64,000 nucleotides of DNA from Aliiroseovarius zhejiangensis (GTDB lineage Bacteria > Pseudomonadota > Alphaproteobacteria > Rhodobacterales > Rhodobacteraceae): NCBI RefSeq assembly GCF_014656375.1, contig NZ_BNCH01000002.1:124001-188000 (forward strand), given 5' to 3'. Every line of letters begins with the position of its first letter. Within the stretch, counting starts at the first letter, position 1. Made by a program: the position numbers and the translations under genes. Under the pieces are notes generated by a model, which saw only the letters and a list, made by a program, of their open reading frames with translations, searched no databases and was not told the DNA's origin. This document shows, one piece after another, positions 1 through 6,554 of the stretch.

Positions 1-387
1 GATGGTCTTGTCCGCGCCCGAGGACGGCGCTGACACCAGCACCCGGCGGGCGCCGTTTTCAAGATGCACCTCGGCCTTGTCGCCTTTGAAGATACCGGTG
101 CATTCCAGCACGATGTCGATATCGCCCCACGGCAGGTCGGCGGGATTGCGGATCGCGGTGACGCGGATCGGGCCGCGGCCCGCATCTATCGTGTCATCGG
201 TATAGGTCACCTCGTTCGGGAATCGTCCATGCACACTGTCGAATTGCAGAAGGTGGGCGTTCATCTCGACCGGTCCGAGGTCATTGATCGCCACCACCTC
301 GATATCCGTGCGTCCTGTTTCATGCAGGGCGCGCAGCACCAGCCGCCCGATCCGTCCAAATCCGTTGATGGCCACTTTGACTGTCAT
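1..387 (-). CDS. gap: Glyceraldehyde-3-phosphate dehydrogenase, N-terminal part (cut by window edge)
   Basis: The first 129 codons of a GAPDH; the rest lies beyond position 1. The enzyme interconverts glyceraldehyde-3-phosphate and 1,3-bisphosphoglycerate in the cytoplasm. The Rossmann signature INGFGRIGR is at residues 7-15, and the sequence VVAIND ends at Asp36, the residue that normally selects NAD over NADP. It also carries HLLQFDSVHGRFP and the ECTG motif. The ATG at 387 is preferred over the in-frame ATG at 396 because AAGGA lies about 8 bases before it. The gene lies downstream of a 47-residue ORF and a LacI-type operator-like site (446-459). It is the first of two gap paralogues in this region. 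The catalytic cysteine lies outside the window, so the integrity of the gene cannot be judged. Confidence 0.95.
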   Translation of the reverse strand, partial: MTVKVAINGFGRIGRLVLRALHETGRTDIEVVAINDLGPVEMNAHLLQFDSVHGRFPNEVTYTDDTIDAGRGPIRVTAIRNPADLPWGDIDIVLECTGIFKGDKAEVHLENGARRVLVSAPSSGADKTI

Positions 388-445
388 GTTCTTCATCCTT
401 GCATGAGGTGACACAGGTCGAAACCCGGTGCGGTCAACCGAGATG

Positions 446-459
446 TGTGAGCGCTAACA
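446..459. promoter_or_regulatory. LacI-family-like operator upstream of gap
   Basis: TGTGAGCGCTAACA is a near-perfect palindrome with one mismatch to TGTTAGCGCTAACA. It lies about 60 bases upstream of the gap start on the minus strand. Two related sites lie upstream of the second gap gene. LacI-family regulators of central carbon metabolism in Alphaproteobacteria (PckR in Sinorhizobium, CceR in Rhodobacter) are known; assigning this site to such a protein is inference. Confidence 0.55.
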
Positions 460-512
460 TCAACATTTCGCTCAAAAGGTCAAGAGAAGATCCTGACGCG
501 CCGCTGCAGTGA

Positions 513-656
513 TCAGCGCCAGAAGGCAATCCATTCCGTGAATTCAAGGAATTTTCTGGACAGAAACAACAGGCTGGCCCCGTCGGCAAGCAGCAGGTCC
601 GCCCCGATCAACCCGACGATCAATATGCCAAGGCTCAGCGCGATCTGGTTTGTCAA
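513..656 (-). CDS. 47-residue single-membrane-span protein
   Basis: A short ORF between the two gap genes. The proposed start is TTG at 656, placed 6 bases after AGGAG; no ATG is available near the start. The product begins LTNQIALSLGILIVGLIGAD and continues with a second apolar stretch (LLLADGASLLFL) and a basic/aromatic end (FTEWIAFWR). This fits a small inner-membrane protein. The terminator of the upstream gap gene (711-748) separates it from that gene. It may share a transcript with the gap gene at 1-387, although the operator at 446-459 lies between them. No function is recognised; the ORF could also be longer at its N-terminus, up to 716. Confidence 0.6.
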   Translation of the reverse strand: MTNQIALSLGILIVGLIGADLLLADGASLLFLSRKFLEFTEWIAFWR

Positions 657-710
657 AGCCTGCTCCTGCCTGTTTGGCGCATTGTTGCAATGGCGGACGG
701 GCAGGGGCAA

Positions 711-748
711 GGGCAAAAGAAAACCCCGCCACCAAAGGGGGCGGGGTT
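711..748 (-). terminator. Rho-independent terminator of the second gap gene
   Basis: A 9-bp stem, AACCCCGCC/GGCGGGGTT (722-730 with 740-748), has a 9-base loop. Read on the minus strand it is followed by a T-rich tract (TTTTCTTTT). It lies 24 bases past the stop of the gap gene at 772. Confidence 0.85.
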
Positions 749-771
749 GAAATTTCGGATGGCGCGTCGGC

Positions 772-1770
772 CTAGAACGAGCCCATTTTCACCGCGACAT
801 CGGCCATGCGGGTCGAAAACCCCCATTCGTTGTCATACCAGCCCATCACGCGCACGGTGCGGCCGCCCACAACCTTGGTCTGGTCCGGCGCGAAGATCGA
901 GCTTTGTTCGGTATGGTTGAAGTCGATCGAGACCTTGGGCTCTGCGTCATAGCCCAGCACACGGGACATGGTGCCCTCGGCGGCTTTGCGCACGATCTCG
1001 TTCACTTCGTCCACCGACGTGTCGCGCCCGGCCTCAAACGTCAGGTCGATGGCCGAGACGTTCGGGGTCGGCACACGCATCGCGGTGCCGTCCAGCTTGC
1101 CGGCAAGTTCCGGCATGACTTCGCCCAAGGCTTTGGCCGCGCCGGTCGAAGTCGGGATGATCGCCATGGCGGCTGCGCGGGCGCGATACAGATCCTTGTG
1201 GCGGCGGTCCAGCGTCGGCTGGTCGCCGGTATAGGAATGGATGGTGGTCATGATACCACGCTCGATCCCCAGCGCCTCGTGCAGCACCTTGGCCAGCGGG
1301 GCCAGCCCGTTGGTGGTGCAGGATCCGTTCGAGACCATGTTGTGATGGGCTTCAAGCTCTTTGTCGTTCACGCCCAGCACGATGGTCTTCTGCACGTTTT
1401 TTGCGGGGGCCGAGATCAGAACCTTGCGCGCACCCCGTTCGATGTGGCGCTTTGCCTTTTCACCGTCATTGAAATTGCCGGTGCATTCCAGAACCACATC
1501 ACAGCCGGACCAGTCCAGTTCGTCCAGGTCATAGGTCGACATCATCTGCATCGGGCCACGCCCCACATCCATGGTGCCATCGCCCAGGGTGATCTGGTTG
1601 GGGAAGCGTCCGTGGATGCTGTCGTATTTCAACAGGTGCGCGGCGGTCTCAAGCGGGCCGGTCGCATTGACCTTCACCACGTTGATGTCATTGCGCCCCG
1701 ATGCAGCGATTTGCGCCAAGGTGCAGCGGCCGATGCGGCCAAATCCGTTGATACCCACTGTGACGGTCAT
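772..1770 (-). CDS. gap: Glyceraldehyde-3-phosphate dehydrogenase, second paralogue (GapB-like, probably NADP-preferring)
   Basis: A complete 332-residue GAPDH. It has INGFGRIGR at residues 7-15, catalytic Cys151 in SNGSCTTNG and His178 in TTIHSYTGDQ. Two positions differ from NAD-type enzymes. The Asp after VVxxN is replaced by Ala36, so the motif reads VNATG. The Leu-Pro pair of the usual LDLPH motif is replaced by Arg189-Arg190. In Bacillus GapB and in engineered GAPDHs, loss of the Asp and change of the Leu-Pro pair are linked to NADP use. A gluconeogenic or NADPH-linked role is therefore inferred. The ATG at 1770 follows GAGGGGAAG. Two operator-like repeats lie about 105-145 bases upstream, and a terminator follows the gene. 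Confidence 0.95.
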   Translation of the reverse strand: MTVTVGINGFGRIGRCTLAQIAASGRNDINVVKVNATGPLETAAHLLKYDSIHGRFPNQITLGDGTMDVGRGPMQMMSTYDLDELDWSGCDVVLECTGNFNDGEKAKRHIERGARKVLISAPAKNVQKTIVLGVNDKELEAHHNMVSNGSCTTNGLAPLAKVLHEALGIERGIMTTIHSYTGDQPTLDRRHKDLYRARAAAMAIIPTSTGAAKALGEVMPELAGKLDGTAMRVPTPNVSAIDLTFEAGRDTSVDEVNEIVRKAAEGTMSRVLGYDAEPKVSIDFNHTEQSSIFAPDQTKVVGGRTVRVMGWYDNEWGFSTRMADVAVKMGSF

Positions 1771-1873
1771 GCGTCTTCCCCTCAGGTTTTGGCCCGATGG
1801 CCCGAAAACTTTCCGCTGATATAGCGACCCTGACGCCGTGGCCCAACCCGCAAAACGCGTTTGACACCAGTTT

Positions 1874-1917
1874 GTTAGCGAAAACATGATGGGTGAACGA
1901 GTCGTTAGCGCAAACGA
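1874..1917. promoter_or_regulatory. Tandem LacI-family-like operators upstream of the second gap gene
   Basis: Two boxes, TGTTAGCGAAAACA (1874-1887) and CGTTAGCGCAAACG (1904-1917), share the core GTTAGCGnnAAC and start 30 bp apart, about three helical turns. They lie in the region between the divergent gap gene and the DUF808 gene. The same motif occurs as a single better palindrome before the other gap gene. Cooperative binding of a LacI-type repressor is inferred. Confidence 0.55.
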
Positions 1918-2016
1918 CCTAGGGGATTTACGTGCCCGTGCCGTGATCGACAAGTGCTTCACCCCGCGCGCGAAAGTGATTAGTCTCCGTTTCAACACAA
2001 GCATAGGGGCAGGTTG

Positions 2017-2979
2017 ATGAGTGGTTTGATTGCGCTGTTGGATGACGTGGCGGGCATCGCGAAAATAGCGGCGGCATCGGTGGACGACGTGGCCGGCCAA
2101 GCGGCCAAGGCGGGGGCAAAAGCGGCTGGCGCGGTGATCGACGACGCTGCGGTCACGCCCAAATACGTGCAGGGGTTCGAAGCCAAGCGCGAGTTGCCGA
2201 TCATCGGGCGCATTGCCTGGGGATCGATCAAGAACAAGCTGATCATCCTGTTGCCGATCGGGCTTCTGCTGTCCTCTTTCGCGCCCTGGCTGATCCCGCC
2301 GCTTCTGATGCTGGGCGGAGCATATCTGTGTTTCGAAGGGGCAGAGAAAGTCTGGCATGTGCTGTTTCCACATGAACACACCTGGGATCATGCCGAACAT
2401 GAGATCGGCGATCCGGCCCATCTGGAAAAAGAGAAAGTGGCGGGTGCGATCAAGACGGATTTCATCCTGTCCGCCGAGATCATGACCATTGCCCTGGCCG
2501 CCATCCCCGAAAGCAACATCTGGATGGAGGCCGCGACCCTGGCCGTGGTGGCCATCGGCATCACGGTGGTCGTCTACGGGTCCGTGGCGCTGATCGTGAA
2601 GATGGATGACGTGGGCCTGTATCTGGCCCAAAGCGGCCGGTTGTCGGCGACCCGTGCGTTCGGGCGCGGCATTGTCAACGCCATGCCGGGGTTCTTGAAA
2701 CTGCTGACCATCATCGGCACGGCAGCAATGATCTGGGTCGGCGGGTCGATCATCATTCACGGGTTGCACGAGCTGGGTGTGCATCAGCCCTATGAAATTA
2801 TTCACGACATCGCAGTGGCCGCAGCCCAGGCAGTGCCCCGCATGCCCGGCTTCGTCGAATGGGCGGTGACGGCCACGCTGGACGGCATTGTCGGGCTGGC
2901 GCTTGGCATCCTGATCATTCCCGTCGCCACCCGGGTGATCAGCCCGGTCTGGCAATCCGTGTTCAAGGGAAAGGCGTAA
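2017..2979 (+). CDS. DUF808 (YedI-like) integral membrane protein
   Basis: A 320-residue protein matching the DUF808/YedI family. It begins MSGLIALLDDVAGIAKIAA, a characteristic N-terminus. An Ala-rich region with VDDVAGQAAKAGAKAAGAVIDD follows, then several membrane spans: near residues 72-105 a helical hairpin, then about 155-185, 225-250 and 285-305. The family is of unknown function; it is predicted to sit in the inner membrane. The ATG at 2017 is preferred over the TTG at 2014; AGGGGC lies about 8 bases upstream. It is divergent from the gap gene and shares the intergenic region holding the tandem operators, so it could be co-regulated with gap. Confidence 0.85.
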   Translation: MSGLIALLDDVAGIAKIAAASVDDVAGQAAKAGAKAAGAVIDDAAVTPKYVQGFEAKRELPIIGRIAWGSIKNKLIILLPIGLLLSSFAPWLIPPLLMLGGAYLCFEGAEKVWHVLFPHEHTWDHAEHEIGDPAHLEKEKVAGAIKTDFILSAEIMTIALAAIPESNIWMEAATLAVVAIGITVVVYGSVALIVKMDDVGLYLAQSGRLSATRAFGRGIVNAMPGFLKLLTIIGTAAMIWVGGSIIIHGLHELGVHQPYEIIHDIAVAAAQAVPRMPGFVEWAVTATLDGIVGLALGILIIPVATRVISPVWQSVFKGKA

Positions 2980-3013
2980 GATACCTGCCGATGGTACACC
3001 TTGTCTTCGCAGA

Positions 3014-3027
3014 CCGTAGTTGTACGG
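3014..3027. promoter_or_regulatory. Perfect palindrome CCGTA-N4-TACGG upstream of the sensor kinase
   Basis: CCGTA GTTG TACGG lies about 36 bases before the kinase start. The same arms and spacing recur at 5180-5193, before the hbpS-like gene. Proposed binding site of the LuxR-type response regulator encoded at 4577-5185 (inference). Confidence 0.6.
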
Positions 3028-3062
3028 ATTGGCGGCGTCCGACCTTCCTGAGATGAAAGCGG

Positions 3063-4568
3063 ATGCGGTTCACGACGTCGACACTCCGATCTGCCATGCG
3101 ATTCCTTGCCTTGTGGGCCTGCGCCATCGTCATGGTGCTTGCCACGCTGGGCATTATGGAACGTCAACGCCTGGTGCGGGAACTGACCGTCAAAAGCGAG
3201 GGACTGCACCGGCTCGCGTCGCAGCGCGCAGATCAACATGATGCGCATCTGACTGCCTTGTCCGCCATCCTCGTGGCCAGCGAAGAGGCGCGTCAGGATC
3301 TGCTGATCGAGGTGGCGGCGACGATCACGCGCTTCTATCCGCGTATCGTGTCGGTCAACGCCCTGTCACTGGAACCGGCCCGACCGGATATCCAGACGCC
3401 GTTCGCGCTTGGCGCTCAGGATGCGACACGGGTTCGAGACATTGCCCTTCAGTCCACGGGCGCTTTGCAGATCGCACCATCGACCGTCGATGTGGATCGG
3501 TATCTGCTGGTGAAGCGCAGCCCGAACTCGCAGGCGGCGCGATATGCGCTTGCCCTGAACATCAATGCTGCGGCACTGGTGGCCAGTGACGATCCGTTCT
3601 GGCAACGTCCATCGGTGTCGCATCGACTGCTGAGCCCGCAGGGGGATGTGCCGACCGGGGGGTTGGCGACAGGGGATGCGACCTTTTCAAAGACGATTGG
3701 AAGCGCGTCGCAACCCTTGATCCTGGAAACGGCGTTGCGCATCCGCACAGCGGATCTGTTGCCCAATGGCACGGTCCTTGTGGCAACAGCCTTGGCGATG
3801 CTTTAGTTTTGGCTGGTTGCGCTGGGCTTGAAACAGCGGGCCCGCCGGAAAGAGGCTGAACAACGCGCCGATCTGAGCGCCCTGGAAACCCGGCTGGCAC
3901 ACGCGTCGCGGGTCAACGCGATGGGGGAAATGGCCAGCGGTATGGCGCACGAGCTTGCCCAACCCCTGACCGCGATCCTGAGCCAGGCACAGGCCGGACG
4001 CCATTTGGTGCGGCGTGGGGATGTCGAAGGTTTGGCACGGGTGCTTGATGATACGGTCGCACAGGCGCAACGTGGCGCGGACATCCTTGAACGGCTGCAA
4101 CGATGGAGCCGCCCCAACCGTGATCTGGCGCAAGCCTGTTCCCTGAATGATGCCGCGTTACGTGTGAAGCGCCTGCTGGGCAGGGAAGCGCAGGCCAAGG
4201 GGGCGGTTGTTACCCTGGACCTGCCCAACACGCTGTTGCAGGTGAAAGCCGATCCGGTCGAACTGGAACAGGTGATCTTCAACCTTGTGCGCAATGCACT
4301 TGATGCCGCAGACCGGGCGCGCGTCCTGCTCCGTGCCCGCCGGGTGGGGGACAGGGCCGTGCTTGAGGTATCTGATGATGGTCCCGGCGTGCCCGCCGAC
4401 ATACGCGAGCGGGTCTTTGAACCTTTTGTGACAGGAAAGAAAGACGGCACCGGGCTTGGTCTGGCCCTGTGTCAGCGCCTTGTCGAGGAAATGGGCGGTG
4501 ACATGGAACTGGTTTCCGGGACTGCGCATACCACGTTTCGGTTGTCTCTGCCGATTGCTGTTTCATAA
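3063..4568 (+). pseudogene. Membrane sensor histidine kinase interrupted by an in-frame TAG
   Basis: Reads as one 501-codon kinase apart from a TAG at 3804-3806. The first half (3063-3806, 247 residues) has a membrane span near residues 11-32 and a periplasmic sensor region of about 200 residues. The TAG falls inside the second membrane span: VATALAML, stop, FWLVALGL. The second half continues in the same frame with a basic/coiled linker, a HisKA box with the phospho-acceptor His in MAHELAQPL (codon 3948-3950), then HATPase motifs NLVRNALDAA, DDGPGVP and GTGLGLALC. A TTG at 3828 could start the kinase half alone, but no good ribosome site precedes it. The response regulator follows by 8 bases. 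A recent nonsense mutation, a sequencing error or amber read-through are all possible. The ligand is unknown. Confidence 0.85.
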
Positions 4569-4576
4569 ACTGGGGT

Positions 4577-5185
4577 ATGAGCAGAACGGTTTATCTTGTG
4601 GACGACGACGAAACGGTGCGCAGCGCGCTGACGCTGTTGCTGGAAACCGTGGGCGTGACGGTCAAGAGCTTTGCCTCGCCCGAGGCGTTTTTGACACAGG
4701 CCGCAAACCTGCCGCCCGGATGCCTGATCCTTGATATTCGAATGCCCGCGATTTCAGGTCTGAAGCTGCAGGAAAAACTGTCCGCGCAGGGAATATTCTG
4801 GCCCACCGTCATCATCAGCGGCCACGGCGATATCGAAGCCTGCCGCCGCGCCTTCCGCAACGGAGCGATAGATTACCTGCGAAAACCCGTGGACGAACAG
4901 GATCTGATCGACGCCATCCAGAAGGGACAGGCAGAGCTTGAAGCCTGTCAGCAGCGCGCCGCCGAACGTGCCGAGGCGCAGGCGCTTGTCAGCGCCCTGT
5001 CACCGCGCGAAAGCGAGGTGCTTGAGATGATCGCGAAGGGCGTGACCACCAAGCAGATCGCGCACGCCCTTGGGCTGTCACCGCGCACGGTCGAAAGCCA
5101 TCGCGCCGCCATTGCGGCCAAGGCCGGCACCACATCGACGGCGGAACTGACCCGCTTCTGGCTGGAGGCGCAGGGGGATCCGTAA
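4577..5185 (+). CDS. Two-component response regulator, receiver plus LuxR-type HTH (FixJ/NarL-like)
   Basis: A 202-residue regulator. The receiver domain (about 4-120) has the acidic cluster VDDDE at 8-12, phospho-acceptor Asp53 in LILDIRMP, a Ser81-Gly pair and Lys103 in YLRKPV. The C-terminal LuxR/GerE helix-turn-helix (about 138-198) reads LSPRESEVLEMIAKG followed by KQIAHALGLSPRTVESHR. It directly follows the kinase gene, so the two form a cognate pair. The gene's own stop codon lies inside the second CCGTA-N4-TACGG palindrome. This suggests that the protein controls the downstream hbpS-like/ankyrin genes and its own operon. The regulator itself is intact. Confidence 0.93.
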   Translation: MSRTVYLVDDDETVRSALTLLLETVGVTVKSFASPEAFLTQAANLPPGCLILDIRMPAISGLKLQEKLSAQGIFWPTVIISGHGDIEACRRAFRNGAIDYLRKPVDEQDLIDAIQKGQAELEACQQRAAERAEAQALVSALSPRESEVLEMIAKGVTTKQIAHALGLSPRTVESHRAAIAAKAGTTSTAELTRFWLEAQGDP

Positions 5186-5193
5186 AACTACGG
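5180..5193. promoter_or_regulatory. Perfect palindrome CCGTA-N4-TACGG upstream of the hbpS-like gene
   Basis: CCGTA AAAC TACGG overlaps the TAA of the response regulator (5183-5185) and lies about 85 bases before the hbpS-like start. It has the same arms and spacer length as the site at 3014-3027. Confidence 0.6.
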
Positions 5194-5277
5194 ACAGGGA
5201 TGCGGGCGTTACGAATATTCCGATATGGCAGGGCAAATTAGACATGGATCATCACGCAAACAAAAGGAAACTGACCG

Positions 5278-5760
5278 ATGATCCGCAAACTTGCACTCGC
5301 TATCATAATCGCCATGCCCGCCGCGGCGAACGCACAAGAGCTGCCCACCGCGCCTTACCTGCCGCTTGATCTGGCAACCAAAGCGGCACAGACCGCGCTG
5401 GACGCCTGCGCGGGCGAAGGTCACATTGTCAGCGTCGCCATCGTGGCGCGCAGCGGCGTGACCAAAGCCCTATTGCGCGCCGATAACGCCGGTCCGCACA
5501 CGGTCGGGTCAAGCACCGGCAAGGCGTTCACCTCGGCCAGCATGGGCCGTGACACGGCGGGACTTGCCGGTTTCATCGGCTCTGCGCCTGAAAATGACGG
5601 TCTGCGCGACATGGACAGCCGTCTGGTCATTCAGGCAGGGGGCCTGCCGATCAAGATCGGTGGCGCGCTGGTTGGCGGGATCGGTGTCGGGGGTGCCCCG
5701 TCCGGTGCGATTGACGAGACCTGCGCCCGCGCGGGCCTGGACGCGATCGGCGCGGAGTAA
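5278..5760 (+). CDS. Secreted GlcG/HbpS-family (DUF336) haem-binding-like protein
   Basis: A 160-residue protein with an N-terminal signal peptide (MIRKLALAIIIAMPAAANA, cleavage about residue 19). The mature part matches the GlcG/HbpS fold: LDLATKAAQTALDAC, then VSVAIVARSGVTKALLRAD, a GSSTGKAFTSAS segment, and the Gly-rich end GALVGGIGVGGAPSGAIDE. HbpS of Streptomyces is an extracellular haem-binding protein that modulates the sensor kinase SenS, whose LuxR-type partner SenR controls hbpS. The same three kinds of gene stand together here, which suggests a periplasmic redox or haem-sensing accessory. The sequence alone does not show haem binding. An ankyrin gene follows after 60 bases, probably on the same transcript. 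Confidence 0.88.
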   Translation: MIRKLALAIIIAMPAAANAQELPTAPYLPLDLATKAAQTALDACAGEGHIVSVAIVARSGVTKALLRADNAGPHTVGSSTGKAFTSASMGRDTAGLAGFIGSAPENDGLRDMDSRLVIQAGGLPIKIGGALVGGIGVGGAPSGAIDETCARAGLDAIGAE

Positions 5761-5820
5761 TGCAAACTGCGGCCTGTTGCCGACCGTGGTGGCGGGCCGT
5801 ACCGAAAGGGAGATATACCT

Positions 5821-6486
5821 ATGCTTCGCGCTCTGACCACTGTGTTCACCTTGGCGCTCTCGACCATGGTCCATGCCCAAACCGCCCCGTCGGCATCCGA
5901 CATTGCCGGGTATTCCGGGCTGCATCTGGCCGCGCATGAAGGGAGCGCCAAGGATGTAGCGGCGTTGATTGCCGCAGGTGCCGACCCCGACGCCCGCGAC
6001 CGGCGGGGCCGCACCGCCGCCCATGTCGCGGCCTTTGCCTCGCATGACGCGGTTCTGGAGGCCCTGGCAAAAGGGGGGGCTGACATGAACGCGCTTGAAC
6101 ATGGCGTCTACGACGTCATCACCATCGCGGCCGTGGCCGATGACCCGGAGCTTGTATCCTTGGCAATCGAGTTGGGAAATCGACCGGATCTGATCACCAG
6201 TGTCTATGATGGCACCGCGTTGATCGCCGCCGCCCACCTGGGACATCACGAGGTTGTGGCCCGTCTGGTTCAGGTCGGCGCCCCGCTTGACCACGTGAAC
6301 AACCTGGGCTGGACGGCTGTGATGGAAGCCGTGGTGCTGGGCGATGGCGGACCGGACCATATCGAGACAGTGCGCATTCTTGCAAAGGCCGGCGCGGATA
6401 CCTCGATCCCCGACCGTGATGGTGTGACGCCCTTGGAACATGCGGTCGCGCGCGGGTATGACGAGATTGCGCAGTTGCTGAGGTGA
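5821..6486 (+). CDS. Secreted ankyrin-repeat protein
   Basis: A 221-residue protein with a signal peptide (MLRALTTVFTLALSTMVHAQ, cleavage after about residue 19) and about five ankyrin repeats. Repeat marks are GLHLAAHEGSAKDVAALIAAGADP, then RTAAHVAAFASHDAVLEAL, TALIAAAHLGHHEVVARLV, TAVMEAV and TPLEHAVARGYDEIAQLL. A GGAGATATACCT sequence precedes the ATG. It is the last gene before the terminator at 6505-6536 and probably shares the transcript of the hbpS-like gene. Periplasmic ankyrin proteins such as AnkB of Pseudomonas aeruginosa support catalase activity; a similar stress role is possible but unproven. Confidence 0.88.
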   Translation: MLRALTTVFTLALSTMVHAQTAPSASDIAGYSGLHLAAHEGSAKDVAALIAAGADPDARDRRGRTAAHVAAFASHDAVLEALAKGGADMNALEHGVYDVITIAAVADDPELVSLAIELGNRPDLITSVYDGTALIAAAHLGHHEVVARLVQVGAPLDHVNNLGWTAVMEAVVLGDGGPDHIETVRILAKAGADTSIPDRDGVTPLEHAVARGYDEIAQLLR

Positions 6487-6504
6487 CAACACGTGTTGCA
6501 CAGA

Positions 6505-6536
6505 AAAACGCCCCGCAATCTCTTGCGGGGCGTTTT
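6505..6536. terminator. Bidirectional terminator between the ankyrin gene and transketolase
   Basis: A perfect 14-bp stem, AAAACGCCCCGCAA with its complement, has the loop TCTC. A and T runs on both sides let it stop the convergent ankyrin (+) and tkt (-) transcripts. Confidence 0.92.
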
Positions 6537-6554
6537 GCGTTGAAAAAATAGGTG

